From an uncultured Nocardioides sp. (GTDB taxonomy: Bacteria; Actinomycetota; Actinomycetes; Propionibacteriales; Nocardioidaceae), in NCBI RefSeq assembly GCF_947488515.1, contig NZ_CANKZF010000001.1, positions 1,488,001-1,552,000 on the forward strand: a stretch of DNA of 64,000 bases, written 5' to 3'. Shown piece by piece: positions 24,852 to 32,294 of this stretch (position 1 is its first letter; every line of letters starts with the position of its first letter). The notes below the pieces were generated by a model. It ran no database searches, was not told where the DNA came from, and saw nothing but the letters and a program-made list of their open reading frames with translations. A program made the translations under genes and the position numbers.

Positions 24852-26444
24852 ATGCCTGATGTGAACGATCCAAAGACCTACTGGTGGCGCAACGCGGTCG
24901 TCTACCAGGTCTACGTGCGGAGCTTCGCCGACAGTGACGGCGACGGCGTCGGCGACCTGCCGGGCATCACCTCGCGCCTGCCGCACCTCGCCGACCTCGG
25001 TGTGGACGCCCTGTGGATCACGCCGTTCTACACCTCGCCCCAGCACGACCACGGCTACGACGTCGCCGACTACCGCGACGTCGACCCGCTCTTCGGCACG
25101 CTGTCCGATGCCGACCACCTCGTCGCGCGCGCCCACGAGCTCGGCCTGCGGGTCGTGGTGGACCTCGTGCCCAACCACACCTCCGACCAGCACGAGTGGT
25201 TCCAGGCGGCCCTCGCGGCCGGACCGGGCAGCCCCGAGCGCGCCCGCTACCTCTTCCGCGACAGCGAGGACGGCAACCCGCCCAACAACTGGGGTTCGGT
25301 CTTCGGCGGCCCGGCGTGGACCCAGGTCGACGACGGCCAGTGGTACCTCCACCTCTTCGACTCCACCCAGCCCGACCTCGACTGGCGCAACCCCGAGGTG
25401 CCGGCGATGTTCGAGGACGTGCTGCGCTTCTGGCTCGACCGCGGCGTCGACGGCTTCCGCGTCGACGTGGCGCACGGGCTGTTCAAGGAGGCCAGCCTGC
25501 GCGACCAGGTGGTCGAGGAGGGCCAGCGGGCATCGTCGGGGCAGGTCAACACCGACCACTCGATGGTGTCCCTCGACCTCAAGGACGAGCCGATGTGGGA
25601 CCAGCCCGAGGTGCACGAGGTCTACCGCGCCTGGCACCGCGTCCTCGACGAGGCCGGACCGGACAAGATGGCCGTCGCCGAGGCCTGGACCCAGACCCCC
25701 GAGTCGATGGCCGCCTTCGTGCGACCCGACGAGCTCGACCAGGCGTTCAACTTCGCCTGGCTTCTCGCCGACTGGTCGGCCGAGTCCTTCGCGACGGTCA
25801 TCATCGACACCCTCGCCGCGGTCGAGCCGGTCGGCGCCTCGCCGACCTGGGTGCTCAGCAACCACGACGTCGTACGCCACGTCACCCGCTACGGCGGTGG
25901 CGAGCAGGGTCTCGCCCGCGGCCGCGCCGCCACGCTGACGATGCTCGCCCTGCCCGGCTCCAGCTACCTCTACCAGGGCGAGGAGCTCGGCCTCGAGCAG
26001 GTCGACGTCGCCCCGGAGGACCGGCAGGACCCGGCCTACCTCCGCACCGGCGAGGTCGCCCGCGACGGCTGCCGTGTCCCGGTCCCGTGGGGCGGCACCG
26101 AGGCGCCGTACGAGTTCGGGCCGGGCGACGGCCAGCCGTGGATCCCGCAGCCCGCGGAGTGGGCGTCGCTCACCGTCGAGGCCCAGACGGGTGCCGAGGG
26201 CTCGACGCTCGAGTTCTACCGCGCGGCCCTCGCGGCGCGTCGCGAGTTCGCGTGGACCGCGGGCGACGAGGTCGAGCTGCTCGACCTCGGCACCGACGTC
26301 CTGGCGTTCCGTCGCGGACCGATCACGGTCGTGCTCAACTGCGGCGAGACGGCCGTCGACCTCCCGGCGGGCGATCTGCTGCTCGCCAGCGGCCCGGTCG
26401 ACGACGACCGGCTCCCCGGCGACACCGCCGCCTGGCTGCGCTGA
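24852..26444 (+). CDS. GH13 alpha-glucosidase (oligo-1,6-glucosidase type)
   Basis: A 530-residue family GH13 enzyme of the alpha-glucosidase group. WWRNAVVYQVYVRSFADSDGDGVGDLPGI opens the barrel. The conserved regions are DLVPNHTS, GFRVDVAHG (nucleophile Asp), AEAW (acid/base Glu) and LSNHD (transition-state Asp). It hydrolyses terminal alpha-glucosidic bonds of oligosaccharides in the cytoplasm; no signal peptide is present. GAGAGGA precedes the ATG. No sugar transporter lies alongside. Confidence 0.95.
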   Translation: MPDVNDPKTYWWRNAVVYQVYVRSFADSDGDGVGDLPGITSRLPHLADLGVDALWITPFYTSPQHDHGYDVADYRDVDPLFGTLSDADHLVARAHELGLRVVVDLVPNHTSDQHEWFQAALAAGPGSPERARYLFRDSEDGNPPNNWGSVFGGPAWTQVDDGQWYLHLFDSTQPDLDWRNPEVPAMFEDVLRFWLDRGVDGFRVDVAHGLFKEASLRDQVVEEGQRASSGQVNTDHSMVSLDLKDEPMWDQPEVHEVYRAWHRVLDEAGPDKMAVAEAWTQTPESMAAFVRPDELDQAFNFAWLLADWSAESFATVIIDTLAAVEPVGASPTWVLSNHDVVRHVTRYGGGEQGLARGRAATLTMLALPGSSYLYQGEELGLEQVDVAPEDRQDPAYLRTGEVARDGCRVPVPWGGTEAPYEFGPGDGQPWIPQPAEWASLTVEAQTGAEGSTLEFYRAALAARREFAWTAGDEVELLDLGTDVLAFRRGPITVVLNCGETAVDLPAGDLLLASGPVDDDRLPGDTAAWLR

Positions 26445-26463
26445 CGCACGCCTGGGAACGACG

Positions 26464-26554
26464 CCGCCTCCGTCGCTGCGTCAAACGGATCGGCACCCAT
26501 GGGTGCGGGTCCGCATGACGTCGGCGACGGAGGCGGTCGGTCGGTCGGTCGGTC
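26464..26554. repeat. Nested inverted repeats and a GGTC tetranucleotide run
   Basis: CCGCCTCCGTCGC (26464-26476) pairs perfectly with 26524-26536. The interval contains a 14-bp palindrome GCACCCATGGGTGC (26493-26506). Five copies of GGTC run from 26535 to 26554, touching the marR stop codon. The block separates convergent genes and probably ends transcription. Confidence 0.75.
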
Positions 26555-27011
26555 AGTCGTCGCTGAGCGCGCGGTTGTACGCCGCCAGCTGGTCGCTGAA
26601 CCCGGCGAGCTCGTCGTCGCTCCAGGCGGACAGCCGCTCGTCGAACCGGTTGCTGCGGTTGCGGGTCATCGCCTCCAGCCGCTGGCGACCTTCGTCGCTG
26701 GCGTCCAGCAGGATGGCGCGACGGTCCTCGGCGGCCGGCTGGCGCTCGACGAGACCGAGGTCGACCAGCGTCTGCACCTGGCGGCTGACGCCGCCCTTGT
26801 CCATGCCGAAGGCGTCGGACAGGTCGGCCGCACGCAGCGGGCCGTGCTGCGCCAGGTGGGTGAGGATGAAGTACGTCATCGGGTGCAGGTCGGGGTGGAC
26901 CTCCCGGGCCCGCTCCCCCATGACCCGCTTGACGCGGCGGATCAGCGTCCCGACCTCGGCCTCGATGCGGCGCAGGTCGTCGTACCTCGTGGTGGTCACG
27001 GAGGAGATCAT
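26553..27011 (-). CDS. MarR-family regulator
   Basis: A 152-residue MarR protein: helix bundle at the ends, and a winged helix LRAADLSDAFGMDKGGVSRQVQTLVDLGLVERQPAAEDRRAILLDASDEGR. Such dimers repress efflux genes until a small ligand binds. ATG overlaps the stop of the upstream efflux gene (ATGA), so the pump and its regulator are one operon; it probably represses that operon through dyads at 28612-28641. Confidence 0.92.
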   Translation of the reverse strand: MISSVTTTRYDDLRRIEAEVGTLIRRVKRVMGERAREVHPDLHPMTYFILTHLAQHGPLRAADLSDAFGMDKGGVSRQVQTLVDLGLVERQPAAEDRRAILLDASDEGRQRLEAMTRNRSNRFDERLSAWSDDELAGFSDQLAAYNRALSDD

Positions 27012-28594
27012 GCCTGTGCAGCCTCCGCGACGAGCTCGTCCTCGCGCTTCACCGACGTGCGCAGGGGCACCTCCTTGATGAAGAGGACGGCGATCAGCGC
27101 GCCCACCGCGAACGGCAGGGCCACCAGGAAGATGTGACCGGTCGCGTCGCCGAAGGCGCTCTCGAAGATCGCCCGGACCGGCGCCGGCATGGTGGACACG
27201 TCCGGGATGCCGCCGGTGTCGTGGGCGACGGCCGAGGCGTACTCCGGGTGGATCGTGAGCAGCTTCGTCAGGCCGGACTGGACCGCGTCGGCGACCTGGT
27301 GGGCCAGCACGGCGCCCAGGGCGGCGATGCCGACCGAGCCGCCGAGGGACCGGAAGAACGCGACGACCGAGGAGCCCGCGCCCATGTCGGAGAGGGCGAT
27401 GGTGTTCTGCACGGCGAGGACGAGGTTCTGCATCGTGGCGCCGAGGCCGAGGCCGAGGACGGCCATGAAGATGCCGGTGTGCGACAGCGGGGTGCCCGCG
27501 TCGATCGTGGACAGCAGCGCGATGCCGGCGATGACGGCGACCATGCCGCCGACGAGCCAGCGCTTCCAGACACCCGTGTTGGAGATGATCCGGCCGCTGA
27601 CGATGCTCGAGACGAGCAGGCCGCCGACCATGCAGATCGACATCAGGCCGGCCTCGGTGGGACTCATGTCCTTGGCGCGCTGGAAGTAGAGGCTCAGGTA
27701 GACCGTCGAGCCGAACATCGCCACACCGATGAGCACCGACGCGATGGTCGCGAGGGTGAGCGTGCGGTCCTTGAACAGGCGCAGCGGGATGACCGGGTCC
27801 TTGGCGACGTGGGCCTCGACGTGGATGGCCGCACCGATGACGGCGACGGCGCCGACGACGAGCAGCGCGCTGGTCCAGGAGACCCACTCGAAGTTCTGGC
27901 CGCCGAGCGAGACCCAGATCAACAGGATCGAGACGCCGCCGACGAGCAGGAAGGCGCCGAGGTAGTCGATCGAGACGTCGTCACGCTTCACGACCGGGAG
28001 GCGCAGCGTCTTCTGCAGCACGACGAAGGCGAGGGCCGCGACCGGGAGACCGGCGAAGAAGCACCAGCGCCAGCCGACGGTGTCCACGAGGACGCCACCG
28101 ACGAGCGGTCCGCTGACCGTGGCGAGCGCGAAGACGGCGCCGATGTAGCCGCTGTAACGACCCCGCTCGCGCGGGGAGACCATCGAGGCGATGACGACCT
28201 GGACGAGCGCCGTCAGGCCGCCGACACCGAGGCCCTGCACGACGCGGGCACCGATCAGCACCTCCATCGACGGCGCGAAGCCGGCGATCAGCGAGCCGAT
28301 CGAGAAGATGACCAGGGCGGTCTGCACGAGCAGCTTCTTGTCGAAGAGGTCGGCGAACTTGCCCCAGATCGGGGTGGTCGCGGTCATCGCGAGCATGGTG
28401 GCGACGACGACCCAGGTGTAGCCGGTCTGGCTGCCCTGCAGGTCGTCGACGATGGTCGGCAGCGCGTTGCTGACGATCGTGCTGGACAGCATCGCGACGA
28501 ACATCGCGAGGAGGAGGCCGCTGAGGGCCTCGAGCACCTGACGGTGCGTCATCTCGCCGGTCTGCTCGGCGGTCACGGGGGGAGCCTGGGTCAC
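27008..28594 (-). CDS. DHA2-family MFS drug:H+ antiporter (EmrB/QacA type)
   Basis: A 528-residue transporter with about 14 hydrophobic helices, typical of the DHA2 group. GKFADLFDKKLLVQTALVIF is motif A, VQGLGVGGLTALVQVVIA and GYIGAVFALATVSGPLVGGVLVDTVGWRWCFF match motifs B and C. It should export lipophilic drugs or dyes. GTG 28594 has AAGGA 8 nt upstream and begins the protein just before the THRQVLEALSGLLLAMFVAML helix. The stop overlaps marR. Upstream lie operator-like dyads, a hairpin block and a possible leader peptide. Confidence 0.9.
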   Translation of the reverse strand: MTQAPPVTAEQTGEMTHRQVLEALSGLLLAMFVAMLSSTIVSNALPTIVDDLQGSQTGYTWVVVATMLAMTATTPIWGKFADLFDKKLLVQTALVIFSIGSLIAGFAPSMEVLIGARVVQGLGVGGLTALVQVVIASMVSPRERGRYSGYIGAVFALATVSGPLVGGVLVDTVGWRWCFFAGLPVAALAFVVLQKTLRLPVVKRDDVSIDYLGAFLLVGGVSILLIWVSLGGQNFEWVSWTSALLVVGAVAVIGAAIHVEAHVAKDPVIPLRLFKDRTLTLATIASVLIGVAMFGSTVYLSLYFQRAKDMSPTEAGLMSICMVGGLLVSSIVSGRIISNTGVWKRWLVGGMVAVIAGIALLSTIDAGTPLSHTGIFMAVLGLGLGATMQNLVLAVQNTIALSDMGAGSSVVAFFRSLGGSVGIAALGAVLAHQVADAVQSGLTKLLTIHPEYASAVAHDTGGIPDVSTMPAPVRAIFESAFGDATGHIFLVALPFAVGALIAVLFIKEVPLRTSVKREDELVAEAAQA

Positions 28595-28611
28595 TGCAGT
28601 CCTTCGTTCGG

Positions 28612-28641
28612 TTGCGATCAGCAATAGTTGCTCTCCACAAC
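28612..28641. promoter_or_regulatory. Operator-like dyads upstream of the efflux gene
   Basis: TTGC-5-GCAA at 28612-28624, GCAA-3-TTGC at 28621-28631, and GTTG-7-CAAC at 28627-28641 overlap. Alternating TTGC/GCAA half-sites are common in MarR-type operators, and the block lies 18 bp upstream of the pump start. Confidence 0.5.
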
Positions 28642-28733
28642 CATACGCGCGGCGGGTTTGTTCCACCATCCGACGGCGACGAGACCTGGATCACCCGAGC
28701 GGGCGCTGGGCTGGCCGGGCCCGGACATGCAGC

Positions 28734-28797
28734 GACCCGCAGGCCTGCTGCCCCTCTGGGAGGGGCCCCGGGGGATGACACCGGGAGCCTGCGGGTC
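28734..28797. terminator. Nested hairpin between leader ORF and efflux gene
   Basis: An 11-bp outer stem (GACCCGCAGGC at 28734-28744 with its complement at 28787-28797) encloses a second hairpin (GCCCCTC/GAGGGGC, 28750-28766). There is no T-run in either direction, so it is either a weak or Rho-type terminator or a regulatory fold in a leftward leader RNA. Confidence 0.55.
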
Positions 28798-28845
28798 GGG
28801 TGGCTGCGATGGATTCGCCGGCAGCTGTCGGCGGACCGGGCTGCC

Positions 28846-28884
28846 TTAGCGGGCAGCCACCTCACTCATCCGAAAAGAACTCAT
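28846..28884 (-). CDS. Possible 12-residue leader peptide MSSFRMSEVAAR
   Basis: ATG at 28884 begins a 12-codon frame (MSSFRMSEVAAR, stop TAA) preceded by an exceptionally complete Shine-Dalgarno. The stop codon lies in a small hairpin (CTGCC/GGCAG, 28841-28856). It is leftward, like the efflux gene 250 bp downstream, with a larger hairpin between. Translation-sensing leader peptides precede many actinobacterial resistance genes; that role is inference. The peptide also resembles the first residues of HTH proteins (FRxxEVAAR), so it may be the stump of a lost gene. Beyond the hairpins, the 28595-29043 region holds no other gene. Confidence 0.5.
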   Translation of the reverse strand: MSSFRMSEVAAR

Positions 28885-28889
28885 TCTTC

Positions 28890-28905
28890 GGATCACCTCC
28901 CTTCT
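28890..28905 (-). promoter_or_regulatory. Extended Shine-Dalgarno of the leader ORF
   Basis: AGAAGGGAGGTGATCC on the minus strand complements the 3' end of bacterial 16S rRNA (GGAUCACCUCCUUUCU) at 15 of 16 positions. The GGAGG core is 11 nt from the ATG. This is far longer than any other ribosome-binding site in the window. Confidence 0.8.
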
Positions 28906-29043
28906 GTGTGCGTCCACCGTACGTCGGCGCGCGGAGCCGCTCAACGGGTTAAGGCCGTCGGGACCTGCACCTGGACTTGCACCTCCCGTGGCGGCATGTG
29001 GTCCGGTGGACCCACGTCCCGCCCCTGAGATGAAGGACCACAC

Positions 29044-29931
29044 ATGAGCTTGCCGTTCGCCATCCCGCGCCAGGTCAAGATCGGAGACGCGGCAGCGTTC
29101 GTCGGCACCACACCTCGAGCGATCCGCCATTACCACGAGATCGGCCTGCTCTCCGAGCCCGAGCGGGGCACCGACGACCGTCGCCGCTACGGCTACGACG
29201 ACATGATCCGTCTGCTGTGGATCCGCCGGATGGCCGACGCGGGGATCGCCCTCGACGACATGCGTGCCGCCTTCGCCGAACCGGCTCCCGCCGGCGCCGA
29301 CGGCGACCACGACGTCACGGCGATCCTGGAGCGGCTGGAGAGGACCCTCGCCGCCCGCGAGGTCGAGCTGCAGCAGCAGCGGAGTGCCGTGCAGCGCATG
29401 CGCACCGCAGGCAGCCGGAGGGGGCTGCTCTCCGACCTCGTGACAGCTCGCCTCGCGAGCGTGCCCGAGGGGTCACTGCGCCAGGCGGACGTGGACACCC
29501 TCCTCGTCACCGAGCGGATCTTCGGTCCGCTCGGCGCAGCCGTCCAGGCCGGCCGGTTCGTCACCCTGGCCGCCCACCCGGACCTGCAGGAGGAGTCCGA
29601 CCTCGTGGACGCCGCCGAGGAGGCGCTCGACGACACGGTCGACGTCGACGACCCCCGCGTGGAGCAGGTGGCTGCCCGACGACACGCCTTCGAGCTGGCG
29701 CTGAACGCCGTCATCGAGGAGTCCGACCAGACGGAGGAGGACGAGGCGCTCCTCGACTCCTGGGACGCCTCGCACCCCGACGGTGCCGACCCTGACTCCG
29801 GGCCTGGGCGCAGGTCGATGAGCGCCTTCGAGGCGATCGAGAAGATGCCCTACGACTTCTCCCCGGCCCGCCTGCGCTGCATCGAGCTCGTGGCCGAGAA
29901 GCTCGCCATCCAGGGGCCGCCCGCTGCCTAG
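29044..29931 (+). CDS. MerR-family regulator with long effector domain
   Basis: A 295-residue MerR-type protein: the HTH VKIGDAAAFVGTTPRAIRHYHEIGLLSEPERGTDDRRRYGYDDMIRLLWIRRM, a coiled-coil dimerisation helix (TAILERLERTLAAREVELQQQRSAVQRM) and a helical C-terminal domain of about 170 residues. No metal-binding cysteines are present, so it senses an organic ligand or protein. GAAGGA lies 6 nt before the ATG. It is divergent from the leader ORF, and CCTGCACCTGGA/CTTGCACCTCCC near 28964-28987 is a direct repeat that could be its operator. Confidence 0.9.
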   Translation: MSLPFAIPRQVKIGDAAAFVGTTPRAIRHYHEIGLLSEPERGTDDRRRYGYDDMIRLLWIRRMADAGIALDDMRAAFAEPAPAGADGDHDVTAILERLERTLAAREVELQQQRSAVQRMRTAGSRRGLLSDLVTARLASVPEGSLRQADVDTLLVTERIFGPLGAAVQAGRFVTLAAHPDLQEESDLVDAAEEALDDTVDVDDPRVEQVAARRHAFELALNAVIEESDQTEEDEALLDSWDASHPDGADPDSGPGRRSMSAFEAIEKMPYDFSPARLRCIELVAEKLAIQGPPAA

Positions 29932-29940
29932 TCCCGACCG

Positions 29941-30292
29941 AAGGTGGCGGCACATCGCACGCCCCACCACCTGCCAGTTGCGATCTGCCGCCACCCCGAG
30001 CGCAGCCCCTCGCAAGGTGGCGGCACATCGCACGCCCCACCACCTGCCAGTTGCGATCTGCCGCCACCCGGAGCGCAGCCCCTCGCAGGGTGGCGGCACA
30101 TCGCACGCCCCGCGACCTGCCGGTTGCGATCTGCCGCCACCCGGAGCGCAGCCCCTCGCAAGGTGGCGGCACATCGCACGCCCCACCACCTGCCGGTTGC
30201 CATCTGCCGCCACCCCGAGCGCAGCCCCCTCGCAAGGTGGCGGCACATCGCACGCCCCACCACCTGCCAGTTGCGATCTGCCGCCACCCGGA
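29941..30292. repeat. Array of five 73-bp hairpin-forming tandem repeats
   Basis: Units begin at 29941, 30014, 30087, 30160 and 30234 (period 73, one 74); the last is partial. Each has a 17-bp near-perfect inverted repeat, GGTGGCGGCACATCGCA and TGCGATCTGCCGCCACC (one mismatch), around a loop of about 19 nt, followed by a 20-bp spacer with GAGCGCAGCCCCTCGC. The spacers are nearly identical, so this is not a CRISPR array. It fills the gap between the convergent merR and ABC genes, beginning 10 bp after one stop and ending 8 bp before the other. Confidence 0.95.
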
Positions 30293-30299
30293 AGAGCCC

Positions 30300-32294
30300 T
30301 CAGACGATGACGTCCTCGACGGCCGCCTCGAACTGCGAGCGGTAGAGGCGGGCGTAGGCGCCGTCCACCTCGAGCAGCTGCTCGTGCGAGCCCTGCTCGA
30401 CGATCGAGCCGTCCTCCATGACGAGGATCAGGTCGGCGTCGCGGATCGTGGAGAGACGGTGCGCGATCACGAACGACGTCCGGTCCGATCGCAGCGCCGC
30501 CATCGCCTGCTGGAGCAGCAGCTCGGTGCGGGTGTCGACCGACGAGGTGGCCTCGTCGAGGATCAGCAGCGCCGGGTCGGACAGGAACGCCCGCGCGATC
30601 GTCACCAGCTGGCGCTCGCCGGCCGACAGGTTCGAGCCGTCCTCGTCGATGACGGTGTCGTAGCCGTCAGGCAGCGAGTGCACGAAGCGGTCGACGAAGG
30701 TGGCCCTTGCGGCCTCGAGGATCTGCTCCTCGCTGGCGTCGGGTCGGCCGTAGGCGATGTTGTCGCGGATCGTGCCGGCGAAGAGCCAGGTGTCCTGGAG
30801 CACCATCCCGATCCGGCTGCGCAGCACGCCACGCGGGATCGAGGTGATGTCGACGCCGTCGATGAGGATGCGGCCCGACTGCGGGTCGTAGAAGCGCATC
30901 ACCAGGTTGACCATCGTCGTCTTGCCGGCACCCGTCGGGCCGACGATCGCGACCGTGTGGCCGGGCTCGGCCACGAGCGACAGGTGCTCGATGAGCGGCC
31001 GCTCCGGGTCGTAGGAGAACGACACGTCCTCGAAGCGCACCTCGCCGCGCGCGTCCGCGGCCGAAGCCGGACGGCCGGTCGCGTCGGCCGACTCCTCGTC
31101 GGCGTCGAGCAGCTCGAAGACCCGCTCAGCGGAGGCGACGCCCGACTGCAGCAGGTTGAGCATCGAGGCCACCTGCGTCAGCGGCTGGGTGAACTGGCGC
31201 GAGTACTGGATGAACGCCTGCACGTCACCGAGCGACATCGTGCCGCTGGCGACCCGGAGGCCGCCGAGGACGGCGATGACGACGTAGTTCAGGTTCCCGA
31301 CGAACATCATGATCGGCATGATCAGGCCGCTGACGAACTGGGCGCCGTACGACGCCTGGTAGAGGTCGTCGTTCTGCTCGGCGAACACCCGCTCGGCCTC
31401 GTGCTGCCGGCCGAACACCTTGACGATCGCGTGCCCGGAGAAGGTCTCCTCGATGTGGGCGTTGAGCGTGCCGGTGCGGCGCCACTGCTGGATGAACATC
31501 CCCTGCGAGCGCTTCATCACCGCACCGGTGATGAACATCGCGATCGGCACCGAGACCAGCGCGACTGCCGCCAGCAGCGGCGAGATCCAGAACATCATCG
31601 CCAGCACCGCGAAGACGGTGAGCAGCGAGTTCAGCATCTGGCTCATCGTCTGCTGCAGCGTCTGGCTGACGTTGTCGATGTCGTTGGTGACGCGGCTGAG
31701 CAGCTCGCCGCGCGGCTGCTTGTCGAAGTAGCCCAGGGGCAGCCGGTGCACCTTGTCCTCGACCTCGGAGCGCATCCGCAGCACGGTGCCCTGCACGACG
31801 TCGTTGAGGAGGTAGCCGCCGAGCCAGGCCAGCAGCGACGCGGCGACGTACACGGCGAGCACGACGAGCAGCACGTCGGCGACGGCCGAGAAGTCGACGC
31901 CGTCGGTGAGGTCCATCGAGGCCAGCATGTCGGCCTGGTTGTCCTCACCCCGGGCGCGCAGCGCCTCGATGGCCTGCTCCTGCGTCGCCCCGGTCGCGAG
32001 CACGTCCCTGCCGATCAGGCCCGCGAAGATCAGGTCGGTCGCCCGGCCGAGGATCCACGGGCCGATCGCGGTGGCGATGACGCTGAGCACCGTCAGCACC
32101 AGGACGGCGTACGCCTTGTGGCGCTCGGGGTGCAGCCGGGCGAGCAGCCGCTTGAGCGAGGGCCAGAAGGTGTCGGCCTTCTGACCGATCATGCCGCCGC
32201 CCATCGGGCCGCGGCCGGGACCGCCCGGTCCGGACTGGACGCGCTCGGTCTCCTTCAGCTGCCCGTCCTTGGCGGGCGCTTCCTTGGTGCTCAT
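30300..32294 (-). CDS. ABC exporter half-transporter, catalytically complete subunit
   Basis: A 664-residue type-IV ABC exporter half: a Gly/Pro-rich N-terminus, six transmembrane helices (about 60-360), then a nucleotide-binding domain with Walker A GPTGAGKTT, Q-loop VLQDTW, signature LSAGERQ (instead of LSGGQ), Walker B LLILDEAT with the catalytic Glu, and switch His in AHRLSTI. An extracytoplasmic loop of about 50 residues (LATGATQEQAIEAL onward) is unusually long. ATG overlaps the stop of the partner subunit (ATGA). Together they form a heterodimeric multidrug or lipid exporter. Confidence 0.93.
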   Translation of the reverse strand: MSTKEAPAKDGQLKETERVQSGPGGPGRGPMGGGMIGQKADTFWPSLKRLLARLHPERHKAYAVLVLTVLSVIATAIGPWILGRATDLIFAGLIGRDVLATGATQEQAIEALRARGEDNQADMLASMDLTDGVDFSAVADVLLVVLAVYVAASLLAWLGGYLLNDVVQGTVLRMRSEVEDKVHRLPLGYFDKQPRGELLSRVTNDIDNVSQTLQQTMSQMLNSLLTVFAVLAMMFWISPLLAAVALVSVPIAMFITGAVMKRSQGMFIQQWRRTGTLNAHIEETFSGHAIVKVFGRQHEAERVFAEQNDDLYQASYGAQFVSGLIMPIMMFVGNLNYVVIAVLGGLRVASGTMSLGDVQAFIQYSRQFTQPLTQVASMLNLLQSGVASAERVFELLDADEESADATGRPASAADARGEVRFEDVSFSYDPERPLIEHLSLVAEPGHTVAIVGPTGAGKTTMVNLVMRFYDPQSGRILIDGVDITSIPRGVLRSRIGMVLQDTWLFAGTIRDNIAYGRPDASEEQILEAARATFVDRFVHSLPDGYDTVIDEDGSNLSAGERQLVTIARAFLSDPALLILDEATSSVDTRTELLLQQAMAALRSDRTSFVIAHRLSTIRDADLILVMEDGSIVEQGSHEQLLEVDGAYARLYRSQFEAAVEDVIV

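Noticed and set aside
28890..28905. 16S rRNA fragment
   Set aside because: Only the last 16 bases match and only as the complement of a ribosome-binding site; no upstream rRNA sequence is present.
28846..29310. 154-codon leftward frame ending in the leader peptide
   Set aside because: Its first part is antisense to the MerR HTH; only the last 12 codons have a ribosome-binding site.
29941..30292. CRISPR array
   Set aside because: The units are regular, but the spacers between hairpins are nearly identical and no cas genes are present.
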